From: Leptobrachium leishanense
Lineage: Eukaryota > Chordata > Amphibia > Anura > Megophryidae
Length of the DNA: 64,000 nucleotides
Assembly: GCA_009667805.1 (NCBI GenBank)
Contig: CM019069.1
Location: 57,044,422-57,108,421 of the forward strand
Reading direction: 5' to 3'
Shown: positions 1 to 9,001 of the stretch, in pieces
Numbering within the stretch: the first letter of the stretch is position 1
Layout of the letters: each line of letters opens with the position of its first letter
The notes under the pieces: model-generated
The model's input: the letters and a program-made list of their open reading frames with translations, nothing else
Told to the model about the DNA's origin: nothing
Database searches by the model: none
Position numbers and translations under genes: made by a program

Positions 1-112
1 CAGGTTCTGTAGCGCTGTACAATGGCAGGCAAAATAACAAATATACATACAAGTTAAACGCACAGAACAATAGGAGAGAGGACCCTGCGCAAGAGCTTAC
101 AATCTGATAGGA
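1..112 (-). repeat. L2-type LINE 3' UTR fragment
   Basis: On the minus strand this reads AGATTGTAAGCTCTTGCGCA, then GGGTCC, and further on ATTGTACAGCGCTACAGAA. This is the typical 3' UTR of frog L2/CR1-clade LINEs, which end in GCGCTAYATAAATR-type tails. The 3' end is cut by the window edge. Confidence 0.6.
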
Positions 113-661
113 GTAGGGTGGCACGCTAGGTAAGGGCCTTCAAGAAATCTCTCAAAACCCATCTCTTCAGATTAGCAGACCACATCACTGATGCAACTCA
201 TCCCCCTGCTCACTTACTCACACAGGATTGAAGCTGCTTCTATGGCCCCACCATTCCCAAACCACTGGCACTAATGATCCTGACATCCAGTAAAATTCCC
301 CTTGTCTTCCTCAACCACAATCCCTCTGGAACAGCGTTTCCCAAACCTGTCCTCAGGACCCTCCGCCTCTCCAGGTTTGCCAGATATCTGAAGCACAGCA
401 CAGGTGATATGATTTGCTGCTCAGTGATTGCAGGATTCAGTCTGCTTTTCCCCCAAGGTGATCTGCAAAATCTGGCCTGGTTGAGGGTCCCGAGGACAGG
501 TTTGGGAAACACTGCTATAGACTGTAAGCTCCTATGAGCAGGGCCCTCTACACCTCGTTTCCATCCTATGTCCATTTATCTGTATCTCGTTCCCTTTGGA
601 TACTGTAAAGCGCTGCGGAAACTGTTTGTGCTATATAAATGATAATAATAATAATAATAAT
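113..661 (+). repeat. L2-type LINE 3' end, split by a hAT MITE
   Basis: CTTCAAGAAATCTCTCAAAA with CCCATCTCTTC matches the last coding part of L2/CR1-type reverse transcriptase ORFs (FKKSLKTHLF-like). After the MITE at 332-514 come GACTGTAAGCTCCTATGAGC, a TACTGTAAAGCGCTGCGGAA stretch, CTATATAAATGATAATAAT and an (ATA)n tail, the LINE terminus. The element is a dead fragment. Confidence 0.65.
332..514. mobile_element. hAT-like palindromic MITE, family A
   Basis: The 183-bp element has long terminal inverted repeats beginning CAGCGTTTCCCAAACCTGTC, with the other end GACAGGTTTGGGAAACACTG. The core GGTGATATGATTTGCTGCTC is shared by all copies of the family (6796, 22260, 29967, 36968 and the split copy at 3132/5195). 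Other copies show 8-bp target duplications, typical of hAT; here the flanks no longer match. It sits inside the 3' end of an L2-type LINE. Confidence 0.8.
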
Positions 662-739
662 TACACAACTAACACACATGCATCAATGAAGTCATGCACA
701 TACACATAGGGCACTATCACTTGCACCTTGCTAAAACAG

Positions 740-1135
740 GGATGCTAATGGGAAAAATTAGCATTCGCTAACCTCCCCCTAGCGTCCACGTTTTCCCAGT
801 TGATTACGGGGCAGGTGCTGAGTCCCGCAATCTGCCCCGTAATGGCCGCTAGGGTCCTGGATGCTAGGACTCCATAGGACTCCATGGAGGCTTCTGCTGC
901 CGGGTCACATGACCGGCAGGATCTCGCCTCTTGCAAGATCCTGCTGGTTGGCAGAGCGATCGCGGTGGGAGACTTTTTCCCCCAGTCTCACTCTGCTCCT
1001 GGCCGCCAGAAGCAGCAGATCGGGCCGCGCTTCTCGGTGAGGGATGAGAGGCGAATATTTGTTTTTTTTGGGGAGGGGGTTAAGCTGCTGCTAACTGATT
1101 CCACAGTAGCAGAGGAATCGAAATGCCGCTAAACT
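740..1135 (+). repeat. Interspersed repeat, family C (unclassified)
   Basis: This copy matches, in reverse orientation, 38037-38440 and part of 18982-19265. Shared blocks include TCTGCTGCCGGGTCACATGA, CGGCAGGATCTCGCCTCTTG and GACTTTTTCCCCCAGTCTCA, followed by a poly-T and a GTTAACNGATTC-like end. It is GC- and CpG-rich against AT-rich flanks. It is probably the core of a non-autonomous DNA transposon, because at 18834 it lies within Harbinger-like termini. Confidence 0.6.
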
Positions 1136-2569
1136 CCAGGATAAATCTCCTGAATCAAAAAATGGGGAAAAGGGAGCAAAATTTTTCACAATCTGGTCGA
1201 ATTAAATTGAGGCCCTATTTGTTTTTTTTTTTGTTTGTTTTACCCATTGTACAGCACTGCTGAATATGTTGGGGCATTATAAATAATTGTAAACGGATAA
1301 AATAACTAACCTGTTAAGTTAATACCAATCTACATTTAAAACTCCAACTTACATAAACATGGTTTCTCTGGCCTTATTTTATATTTCAACACCATCCTTT
1401 CTACATTTCTGCCCCATAGCTCCAGTCACTTGTCTCCTGTGAGCCAATCAGGCTCTCTCTTGAACACATATCAGTGATCCCTGAACTGTGGAGCTTGTCA
1501 GCCTATGAGAGGTGAGTATGTTGGAGAAGTTTCTGGAACAGTATGGTGAGGGAGCTGGGGCCCTCTCCCTGTGACCAGACCAGGGAGAAAGCTGACTGCC
1601 TTGCCTGAGCAGAGCTGCAGACAGAGTCAGAGAATCCAGCATGATGGCTGAAGGATTCTGAGTGAGCAGAGGAGACTGCAAGTATACAGAGTGCCCCAGT
1701 CCTGCACCCTGTCCCAGTGACAGGAGAGCTGCGGACAAACCTCTGTGTAGGAAGATAGTCTCTCACTCAGCCAGTAGATTAAAGTGGCAGCTTTCCAGAG
1801 CTATCTGAAGACACAAAGGAGAGGTACCTTTCGAATATGTGTGTATACATCGACATCCATACCTTTGTTCCCCCGGGTAGCGCTACCTGCATCAAGGTCC
1901 TCAACACTGCACCGACACAGGGACACCTGGGTGGGAAGAGCACCTACTTTGGGAAATGGTGTTATATGTTCATTGGTTTCTTTGTTTGCAATTCTTAGGA
2001 CTGTGCACCCGCTGCTAGAACGGAACTGCATAGCTACAGCAGCTGGGTCCTTGCCTTACAATACCTGTTCTTCCAAGATTTTCCAAATACAGTATTAAAG
2101 AAATCCTTATTGTGTGTGTATCATTTCTTGTGTGGAAGGGGCCATCTCTCAGTGGGGAGGGGGTCCCCTGTTCAACTACTACAAATCACTGAATGGAGGC
2201 ACTGTAAACGAGAAAAAAGATGTCCGGATCTCCCAGCAACTGCGGAGGCTCAGGTTTCCTGTTAACAGCGTCACTGAAAGAGGTAATCAGCGCCCATGCC
2301 AGCCTGATGGCGGAGCAAGGGACAAAAAGGGTTACATACACAATGTTAGCACACATATTCCTCCCTAAGAGGACTCAACTCAAATTAGTTGGAGGACCAC
2401 TACTGTACATTACCTGGAAGACTTCATGTCGGTCTCTGTAGGGGTATCAAAAACACAATAATTTTTTTCTAATGTGTTTTTGTTTCGGATAAAAATATCA
2501 AAATTTGACATGACACTGGATTTTATTTTCATGCCTATCAAAAATGGCTCGTTAACCGAACACATTCCT
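1136..2569. other. No gene recognised; possible old LTR or LINE debris
   Basis: At 1205-1300 TTGTACAGCACTGCTGAATA, then a TATAAATAA-like tail, looks like another truncated L2-type 3' end. At 1400-2110 the sequence is moderately GC-rich and ends in a poly-A-signal-like AGTATTAAAGAAATCC, which could be a decayed LTR, but no paired repeat or TG/CA border was found. The small open frames here have no recognisable domain. Confidence 0.3.
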
Positions 2570-2840
2570 GACTACTCCATCTACTTACCTACCCTTCTCT
2601 CATCATTATAGGTATCTTAGCTTGCTGTATTACCATGTCCCTCACCATTCTTGATACAAACGTTCGTACTCCTGACCAGTAATAAGAGCATAATTTGTGT
2701 TGTTCTCTTGCAGCCCAACCCCTCTAGATTGTAAACTCTTTTGAGCTGGACCCTCGACACTCCTCTTCTCTGTTTGTACTATTGTTAGTTTAATTGCCCA
2801 GTTCTATATTGTAAAAAGCTACATAAATGATAATAATTAT
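2570..2840 (+). repeat. L2-type LINE 3' UTR fragment
   Basis: CCCCTCTAGATTGTAAACTC, then TTTTGAGCTGGACCCTCGAC and TATATTGTAAAAAGCTACAT, followed by AAATGATAATAATTAT, is the standard 3' UTR and tail of a frog L2/CR1-type LINE. There is no intact coding sequence. Confidence 0.65.
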
Positions 2841-3424
2841 ATATAGGACGTAAGAGACCATTTTTTGTTTGTCATATTGATTCAAACTACAGTCTTTATA
2901 TAGGAAAACAAAAGTGACATTTCGTCCATTTCTGCTTATTTCGGAAAGACTACCAACATAAATACATACTTATTTATTAAAATCTGTATGCATAGTTCAT
3001 TATTTTTCTTCCTCAGACATGACATGTTCGTATACTAATATCCAGGGGTCGCCAAGCGGGAACCAGAGAGAACGCAGTTCCTCCACTATATTCTCAGAGG
3101 GAATGTTGTTCCCTTTGATACACACACACACAGAAGCAGCACAGGTGATATGATTTGCTGCTCAGTGATTGCAGGATTAAGGCTCGGGTCAGACGAGCGC
3201 AGTGTTCACGTTTGTGTTGCCGCACATTTTAACGTCCGTGGTAGCATACAATTTGGATCAATAGAGACCCACACACTAGGGTTGCACCGATACCGATACT
3301 AGTATCGATATCGGTGCCGATACCGGGTACTGCAGGAGTACTTGGTACTCGTGCAGTACACCCGATATTGTTTTCCGATACCGGAAGCCGGCATTGACCC
3401 GGCTTGCCGGCATCCGAGGGGCTG

Positions 3425-3895
3425 CGGCGGCTGTCCGAATGCTCTATCGGCATTCGGACAGGCCCTGCAGCTGCTCTCCGCATTGTTTAATACTTACCTT
3501 CCTGAGCGACGCCGGGAAAGTCTTCGCGCGCGCGAGCTCCTTGGAAGGTCCCCAGCCGCGACCACGTGGGACCATGTGATCGCGGCTGGGGTCCTTCCAA
3601 CGAGCGCACGCGCGGAAACTTTCCCGGCGTCGCTAAGGAAGGTAAGTATAAACAAAGTGAGGAGAGCAGCTGCAGGGCCTGTCCGAATGCCGATAGAGCA
3701 TTCGGACAGGCCCTGCAGCTGCTCTCCGCTCATACTTACCTTCCTGAGCGACGCCGGGAAAGTTTTCGCGCGTGCGCTCGTTGAAAGGACCCCAGCCACG
3801 ATCACATGGTCCCACGTGGTCGCGGCTGGGGACCTTCCAAGGAGCGCGCGCGCGAAGACTTTCCCGGCGTCGCTAAAGGGAGGTAAGTATGAGCG
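3425..3895. repeat. Duplicated long palindromes inside the hAT element
   Basis: The block with GTCCGAATGCCGATAGAGCA is a palindrome present at about 3430-3475 and 3676-3720. The block TACCTTCCTGAGCGACGCCG pairs with CGGCGTCGCTAAGGAAGGTA about 150 bp on. It occurs at about 3493-3650 and again at 3733-3890. Each unit of roughly 240 bp can fold back on itself. The arms are rich in CGCGCG. Open frames through it are by-products of its composition. Confidence 0.85.
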
Positions 3896-3907
3896 GAGGG
3901 GGGAGGG

Positions 3908-4676
3908 GGGCAAATCCATGTGCTGGGGGGCAGTATCCACGAGCTGGGGGCATTATCCACGAGCTGGGGGGCAAATCCACGAGCTGGGGGGCAAATCCAT
4001 GAGCTGGGGGCAAAATCCATGAGCTGGGGGGGCAATATCCATGAGCTGGGGGGCAAATCCATGAGCTGGGGCAATATCCATGAGCTGGGGGGCAATATCC
4101 ATGAGCTGGGGGGCAATATCCATGAGCTGGGGGGCAATATCCATGAGCTGGGGCATATCCATGAGCTGGTGGGCAAATCCATGAGCTGGGGCATTATCCA
4201 TGAGCTGGGGCATAGATCAATGAGCTGGTGGGCAATATCCATGAGCTGGGGGGCAAATCCAGGAGCTGGGGCAGATCCAGGAGCTGGGGGGCATTATCCA
4301 TTAGCTGGGGGGCAATATCCATGAGCTGGGGCAATATCCATGAGCTGGGGGACAATATCCATGAGCGGGGGGAGCAAATCCATGAGCTGGGGGGCATATC
4401 CATGAGCTGGGGGGCATATCCATGAGCTGGGGGGAAAATCCATGAGCTGGGGGGCATATCCATGAGCTGGGGCATATCCATGAGCTGGGGGCATATTTAT
4501 CCATGAGCTGGGGGGCAATATCCATGTGCTGGGACATATCCATGAGCGGGGGCAGTATCCATGAGCTGGGGGGCAAATCCATGAGCTGGGGGGAAAATCC
4601 ATGAGTTGGGGGGCATTATCCATGAGCTGGGGGGCATTATCCATGAGCTGGGGGGCATATCCATGAGCTGGGGGGT
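3908..4676. repeat. Minisatellite, about 37 units of about 21 bp
   Basis: The unit is close to CATGAGCTGGGGGGCAATATC, with variants lacking a few bases (CAAATC, CATATC, CATTATC, CAGATC). Each unit carries a run of 4-6 G on the plus strand. Because 21 is a multiple of three, frames stay open on both strands and give artificial proteins with repeats such as PQLMDIA and SSWILP. It lies wholly inside the hAT element at 3277-4835. Confidence 0.95.
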
Positions 4677-5270
4677 CACATCTATGAGACCTGAGGGCTT
4701 TATATGAGGTCTGTTCTTATTGGAAAGTGTCACGTGACATAAAATAAAAGTATCGGTACTTGGTATCGGTGAGTACTTGAACAAAAGAATCTGTACTCGT
4801 ATCGGTCTTAAAAAAGTGGTATCGGTGCATCCCTACCACACACGAAGTACGTCCGCACAGAAGTGTGGACGCACTACAGACGCGGCAAATGGACGCAAGT
4901 TAGGCAAGAACGTAAAACAGCTAGAACGGACGTGCGGAGTGCGCCACGTCCGCAACGTCCGCATAGCTTCGTGTGTGAGTGATGGAGCGTGGTCAGGCGG
5001 ACTAAATTTTTGACGTCCAGCATTTTTGACGGACAAAATGGTTTTTCATATTAATTTTATTTCCCATCTACATCAGTCAAAAAAAACATCAGTCACAAAA
5101 ACGGACCGTGTGGCCACTACCTTGTCAGTCAGAAAGTACGTCCGTTGTGCATGGACGCACAGTCCGCACTGAATGCGCTTGTCTGACCCTAGCGTCAGTC
5201 TGCATTTCCCCAAGGTGATCTGCAAAATCTGGCCTGTTAGTGTTTCCCAAACCTGTCCTCATGACCCTCT

Positions 5271-6795
5271 GAGTTACAATCATACCGTCATATGTTTCCT
5301 TATTAAGTCACCAGAAATATATATATATATCAATTCCAATTATCATAAAAATTCCTTAAAACCTGGCCTATTGTTATGTTTAAATGTTAATATCAAATGT
5401 GCATGTCCAAAATTGGCAACTAATGCTCAAACAGCTCAGCACGGGGTGTGTGCAATGGCTCAGTGCACTCTTGTGAAATAACTTGGCTCTGGAAGAGTTA
5501 AAATGAGTCCCATTAAATATTTCCATCAATCAAAACAATCCTATATTTATCCCCTCTAATCCCAGACACAAGGTAATAGAACATTCATCGTTGTATGCTT
5601 AATATTAAACAAACCAGACACAAAGATTCTGGCATATTATTTATTAAATAGTTATTTTAAAAAAAATGTTTATACAAATTACATAACAGTTTACATTGTA
5701 TTTTCTAATTCTTTACATAAAGAATCACAGTAAAGCTCTTAAATCCATTTGTTCTGGCTCAGCCAGCAAATGGAACAAACACATTAACCCATTTGTTGTC
5801 AAAGGAACCCGCAAACCAGAGTTAAGAGGGTCCCTCCGTTCAAATGGATTTGCAAAGCAGCAGGAACCAAAATACTCGCAAATTTCACATTTACAGCAGG
5901 AGCTTGCACACCAAAATATATGCTCCACCGAATGGAATAAAATCCAATAAAAAAAAAAGGAAAACAAACGACATAATACGAGGTTTCCATTCTATTGCAT
6001 TTAATTGATCAAGAAGTATTTACAAATTATATAAAAAGCTAAAAAAAAATATAAAATAGTAATAAATAAACAGCAAATAAATTTATAGAAAGGAAAGGAT
6101 TTATTTATTTATTTTTTACAAGGAAGTGACCGGACTCCTCCTTTAATGTGCTCCTAGAGGTTCTGTAACACTACCTATGGCCCTGTGCAATCTTCATCTA
6201 TTATATACATCCGAAATAAAAAGGGGGAGTCCAGTCACTTTTTCAACGCACAATATAACTGTTTCAAATTAGTGGGGTCACTTAGACAACCTGCTTGGTT
6301 TTGCTTAAAATATGAAATTTGCTGAGTACATGACATTACCGCCATAAAAATATACATAAAAAGAAACCTTTTTGAAATGAATCTAATGCTTTAAGGGTGG
6401 ATAGGTTTTTTTGTTTAAGGCAGCCCTTTTCCTGTGCGTGTCTTAGAATGTAGTCTTGCAGTTCATGACTTCTCATATATAAGCAGATATACATTTTGCA
6501 GTAGATCTTGCTACCCTGCAACGTAAGAGATGTGGATGGAAGTTTATTGAAAGCAACGTCTCATTTTTATTTATTTTTTTCAATTTGAAATTCTCCAGTC
6601 GCCATCAGATTCCAGATCCAGTGATCCACATTCAGCCACAGCTTCAGTGGCACGCTGCATTTTTCCTAAGCCGAATTTAAAAGTTTTAAATTGGAATCAT
6701 AGAGCTCAAGTAGCAAACAAACATTTATATAGGAAGGAAATCTTCATCCACTGTACAATGTTAAACATTGCGATAAAGAAGTTGCCTTTCTAAGC
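5271..6795. other. No gene recognised
   Basis: AT-rich sequence with a short (AT)n at about 5318-5330 and several AATAAA-type hexamers in both orientations (for example minus-strand signals near 5637). It could include the far end of a very long nrp2 3' UTR, but nothing in the sequence decides this. Confidence 0.3.
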
Positions 6796-6975
6796 CAGTG
6801 ATTCCCAACCCTGGTCCTCAGGTTCCCCTTACAGGCCAGGTTTGCAGGATATCTGAAGCACTGGTGATATGATTTGCTGCTCAGTGATTGCAGGATTCAG
6901 TCTGCTTTTCCCCAAGGGAATCCTTAAATTCAGACTCGTTTGGGGAAACTTGAGTAACGGGGTTGGAGAACACTG
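6796..6975. mobile_element. hAT-like MITE, family A
   Basis: Ends are CAGTGATTCCCAACCCTGGT and GGTTGGAGAACACTG, with the family core GGTGATATGATTTGCTGCTC. Flanks TTCTAAGC and GTATAAGC agree at six of eight positions, a decayed 8-bp duplication. Confidence 0.82.
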
Positions 6976-6996
6976 GTATAAGCGATGAACTATTAA

Positions 6997-7533
6997 GGCC
7001 GAGGTCAAATGAGCATTTTTAAGAGCGGAAGGAATGTCCGTGAGAGTGATGCCCATCTGGCCACCTCACTCAGCGTAGTTAATGCGCTCAGTGCTGCAAG
7101 GCTCGATCAACCTATGGAGGATCGCGCTGTGCAGCCCCGTTGAATGTGCGTCGTAGCGCATCGATGAGGAGGTTTTTTTTAGTTTTTTTTGAGAAAGGAT
7201 TTTACCAGGAAGGATACATTGAGATTTCTCTCGTTTTCAAGTATGTCCTGGGTGGCGAGTATGTACCGTTAGGTGTCTTGCCCAAGGACACTTACTGGAG
7301 AGGTGCTCGTCGGGATCGAACCCATGTCTCCACAAGCTCTCTCCACGCAGAGCAGTGATTTTGCCTCTACTCCACCCAGCCGGTACAGCCGGTTTCAGAG
7401 CAGACGCATCATGGCTGCTGTACAACGCGCAATTCGTGCGCGTGCTTCAGCATGTGGCCGGCCCCGTTGAAGCGTCACAACGCGGGAGGCACGTCAGTAC
7501 GGGTGCACATAGTGCGCTCGTCTGACCCCGGCC
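6997..7533. mobile_element. Harbinger-like MITE containing a SINE
   Basis: Ends are GGCCGAGGTCAAATGAGCAT and GTGCGCTCGTCTGACCCCGG then CC, with flanks TAA and TAT. The interior has the CpG-rich GTCCGT and GCGCTC vocabulary of the related elements at 37196 and 59877. A tRNA-SINE (7196-7384) splits it. Confidence 0.7.
7196..7384 (-). mobile_element. tRNA-derived SINE
   Basis: On the minus strand it starts CCGGCTGGGTGGAGTAGAGG (A-box region) and has GGTTCGATCCC (B box). It continues with TGTCCTTGGGCAAGACACCT, a motif common in vertebrate SINEs, and a tail CCCAGGACATACTTGAAAAC ... GTATCCTTCCTGGTAAAAT. The tail matches the 3' end of the LINE at 36183-36719. Other copies are at 16255 and 32474. 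Confidence 0.88.
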
Positions 7534-7995
7534 TATAAACTCGTCCATCCTGAAAAAAAGTATAAAGTTATAAAGCAGTGAAAAACTTACCTTTACCTCC
7601 ACGGATTATTTTATAACCATTTGGCACATATTTTGGTGCTTCCTAACAGTCCTTCTCAGAGTCTATTATTTTTCTCACCAGTAATTTTCTGAATGTTATG
7701 ACATACACCAGCCGAAAAGATATGGTAAGGTGAAAATATGAGGGCTTTTGTTAAAAAAAAAAAAAATTAGGTTTGTATTGCATACAGGATAACATCAATA
7801 TTTCCAGCAAAGCCTTTAAATTGAAATCCCACATTGGGCATTAAGTGCATTGATCTGCAGTGCATTGGCAATGGACCGTGGAACCCCCTTTAGATTTGCC
7901 CTACATCATATTCAAGCTTTAGGAGTTATTATAAAAGATAACCGATTTAAACTCATAAAAAAAAGGTAATTTGAAATAGATATGTGAATTACTAT

Positions 7996-8032
7996 TTTAT
8001 TGATCAGTTAGCTGGGGTATGAATATTTTATT
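7996..8032 (-). promoter_or_regulatory. Tandem AATAAA polyadenylation signals
   Basis: Two AATAAA hexamers on the minus strand (8027-8032 and 7996-8001) lie 31 bp apart, about 3.6 kb after the NRP2a stop codon. They are the best sequence candidates for the distal 3' end of the form-a mRNA. A single hexamer at 10593-10598 would give a short UTR of about 1 kb. Confidence 0.4.
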
Positions 8033-8868
8033 GGATCAAAGCTTTGCTGGATAATCATATCCACGTTTTCACCCATACCACGGCTCAGAGAAACGCAGCA
8101 TTATAATAACTAGGTCTCAACCTAGTGACTATGGACTGATTTGGATGGACATCTCATTATTGGTTTTTATCCATGAGCATCAGTGTGTTCACCAGACACT
8201 GTATATCAGGCTATGGAATGACTCCTACACAGTATGATTAAGCCATGAGTGCAAATGTCAGCTCTCGAGGGGAGCCTGGAGTTTTCTTCCTATTAGGTTA
8301 CTGTTTAATTCATGTGGTTCTCTAAAGCACTAAGTAAAATGCTTCAGTATTTATATCCTTACAACTCAGTCTGTCAAGAACCTTTATGCTTGTGTTTGGC
8401 AAGCCTGAATTAAACGAGCCATTGCGAAAATCCTAAAACATTATCAGTTATCTTTAGAATATCATTTGCTTGCGCTATACAGGCCAGAGAGACTTGTTGG
8501 TGGATTTACACCTTTAAAAATCAGGCACTATTTCAACTATAAAGGACCCGGAACAAAACACGTCATTATATCAAATAACATATTTGCTACATCAGTGCTA
8601 CAAAGTGTCTCCGAATGCAACGCTTGCTGGTGAAAACCCAATCTCAGCTTGAGTCGGAAAGAGGATTCAGACACGTAATGTTTTCTGATGGGACTGAAAG
8701 ACCAGTTCCACTCATCTCCTGTTCACAAAATATTCATATTATGGAAAAATTCTTCAAGTCTAGTAATGCACCTCTTTGTGAATTTTAGTAGACATCTGCA
8801 ACGGGACTAATAACTTCACAAAATCAAATATTTGCACATTAGATGAGCCCAAAGTGTAAAATCCAGGA

Positions 8869-9001
8869 ATCTCAAACGCCGGCACCATCAGACGTTTGTG
8901 AGCTACAACTCCAATGATTCTCTGGTTATTTTTTGCATTCAAAGAATTCTGGGAATTGTAAGGCAACAAAATCTGGTGGGTCAGAGTTTGAGATCGTTGG
9001 T
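8869..9001. mobile_element. Palindromic hAT-like MITE, family B
   Basis: Left arm has ATCTCAAACGCCGGCACCAT and right arm GGTGGGTCAGAGTTTGAGAT; inner arms GAGCTACAACTCCAATGATT and GAATTCTGGGAATTGTAAGG pair. The CTACAACTCCCA/GATTCT signature also occurs at 28810 and, in part, at 21855. If the nrp2 3' UTR extends this far, it would form a hairpin in the mRNA. Confidence 0.65.

Larger units (their letters stand above)
3277..4835. mobile_element. Non-autonomous hAT element with perfect 8-bp duplication
   Basis: The left end is TAGGGTTGCACCGATACCGA and the right end GGTATCGGTGCATCCCTA, a classic hAT terminal repeat. Both flanks carry CCACACAC (3269-3276 and 4836-4843). The related element at 59963-59977 has a single CCACACAC followed directly by GAAGTACG, so it is the empty site. 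The 1559-bp interior has no transposase; it holds two large palindromes and a minisatellite. Confidence 0.93.
3181..5194. mobile_element. Harbinger-like MITE, itself interrupted
   Basis: Termini are GGCTCGGGTCAGACGAGCGC on the left and, on the right, GCGCTTGTCTGACCCTAGCG. The flanking trinucleotides are TAA and TCA against an uninterrupted family-A sequence GATTCAGTC, consistent with the 3-bp duplications of PIF/Harbinger elements. A close relative lies at 59877-60747. Without the inner hAT (3277-4835) it would be about 450 bp and CpG-rich. No transposase is encoded. Confidence 0.8.
3132..5270. mobile_element. Family A hAT MITE, split by nested insertions
   Basis: The core up to GTGATTGCAGGAT lies at 3132-3177, and the continuation TCAGTCTGCATTTCCCCAAG resumes at 5195. 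The 2014 bp between is a Harbinger-like element. The left terminal arm is missing. The terminal sequence at about 5231-5265 reads GTGTTTCCCAAACCTGTCCT, which is the left-arm orientation where the right arm is expected, so the end has been inverted or replaced. Confidence 0.75.

Noticed and set aside
1400..2110. LTR of a Gypsy-type element
   Set aside because: Only a polyadenylation-like end was seen; there is no second LTR, border dinucleotides or coding region, so no call was made.
3342..4022. 226-codon plus-strand frame across the palindromes
   Set aside because: It runs through inverted and duplicated non-coding modules of the hAT element; no domain is recognisable and mirrored frames exist on the other strand.
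3802..4644. Overlapping long frames encoding repeats such as PQLMDIA and SSWILP on one strand and SMSWG, IHELGG on the other
   Set aside because: They follow from a minisatellite whose unit is a multiple of three; both strands and several frames are open, and the array sits inside a transposon.
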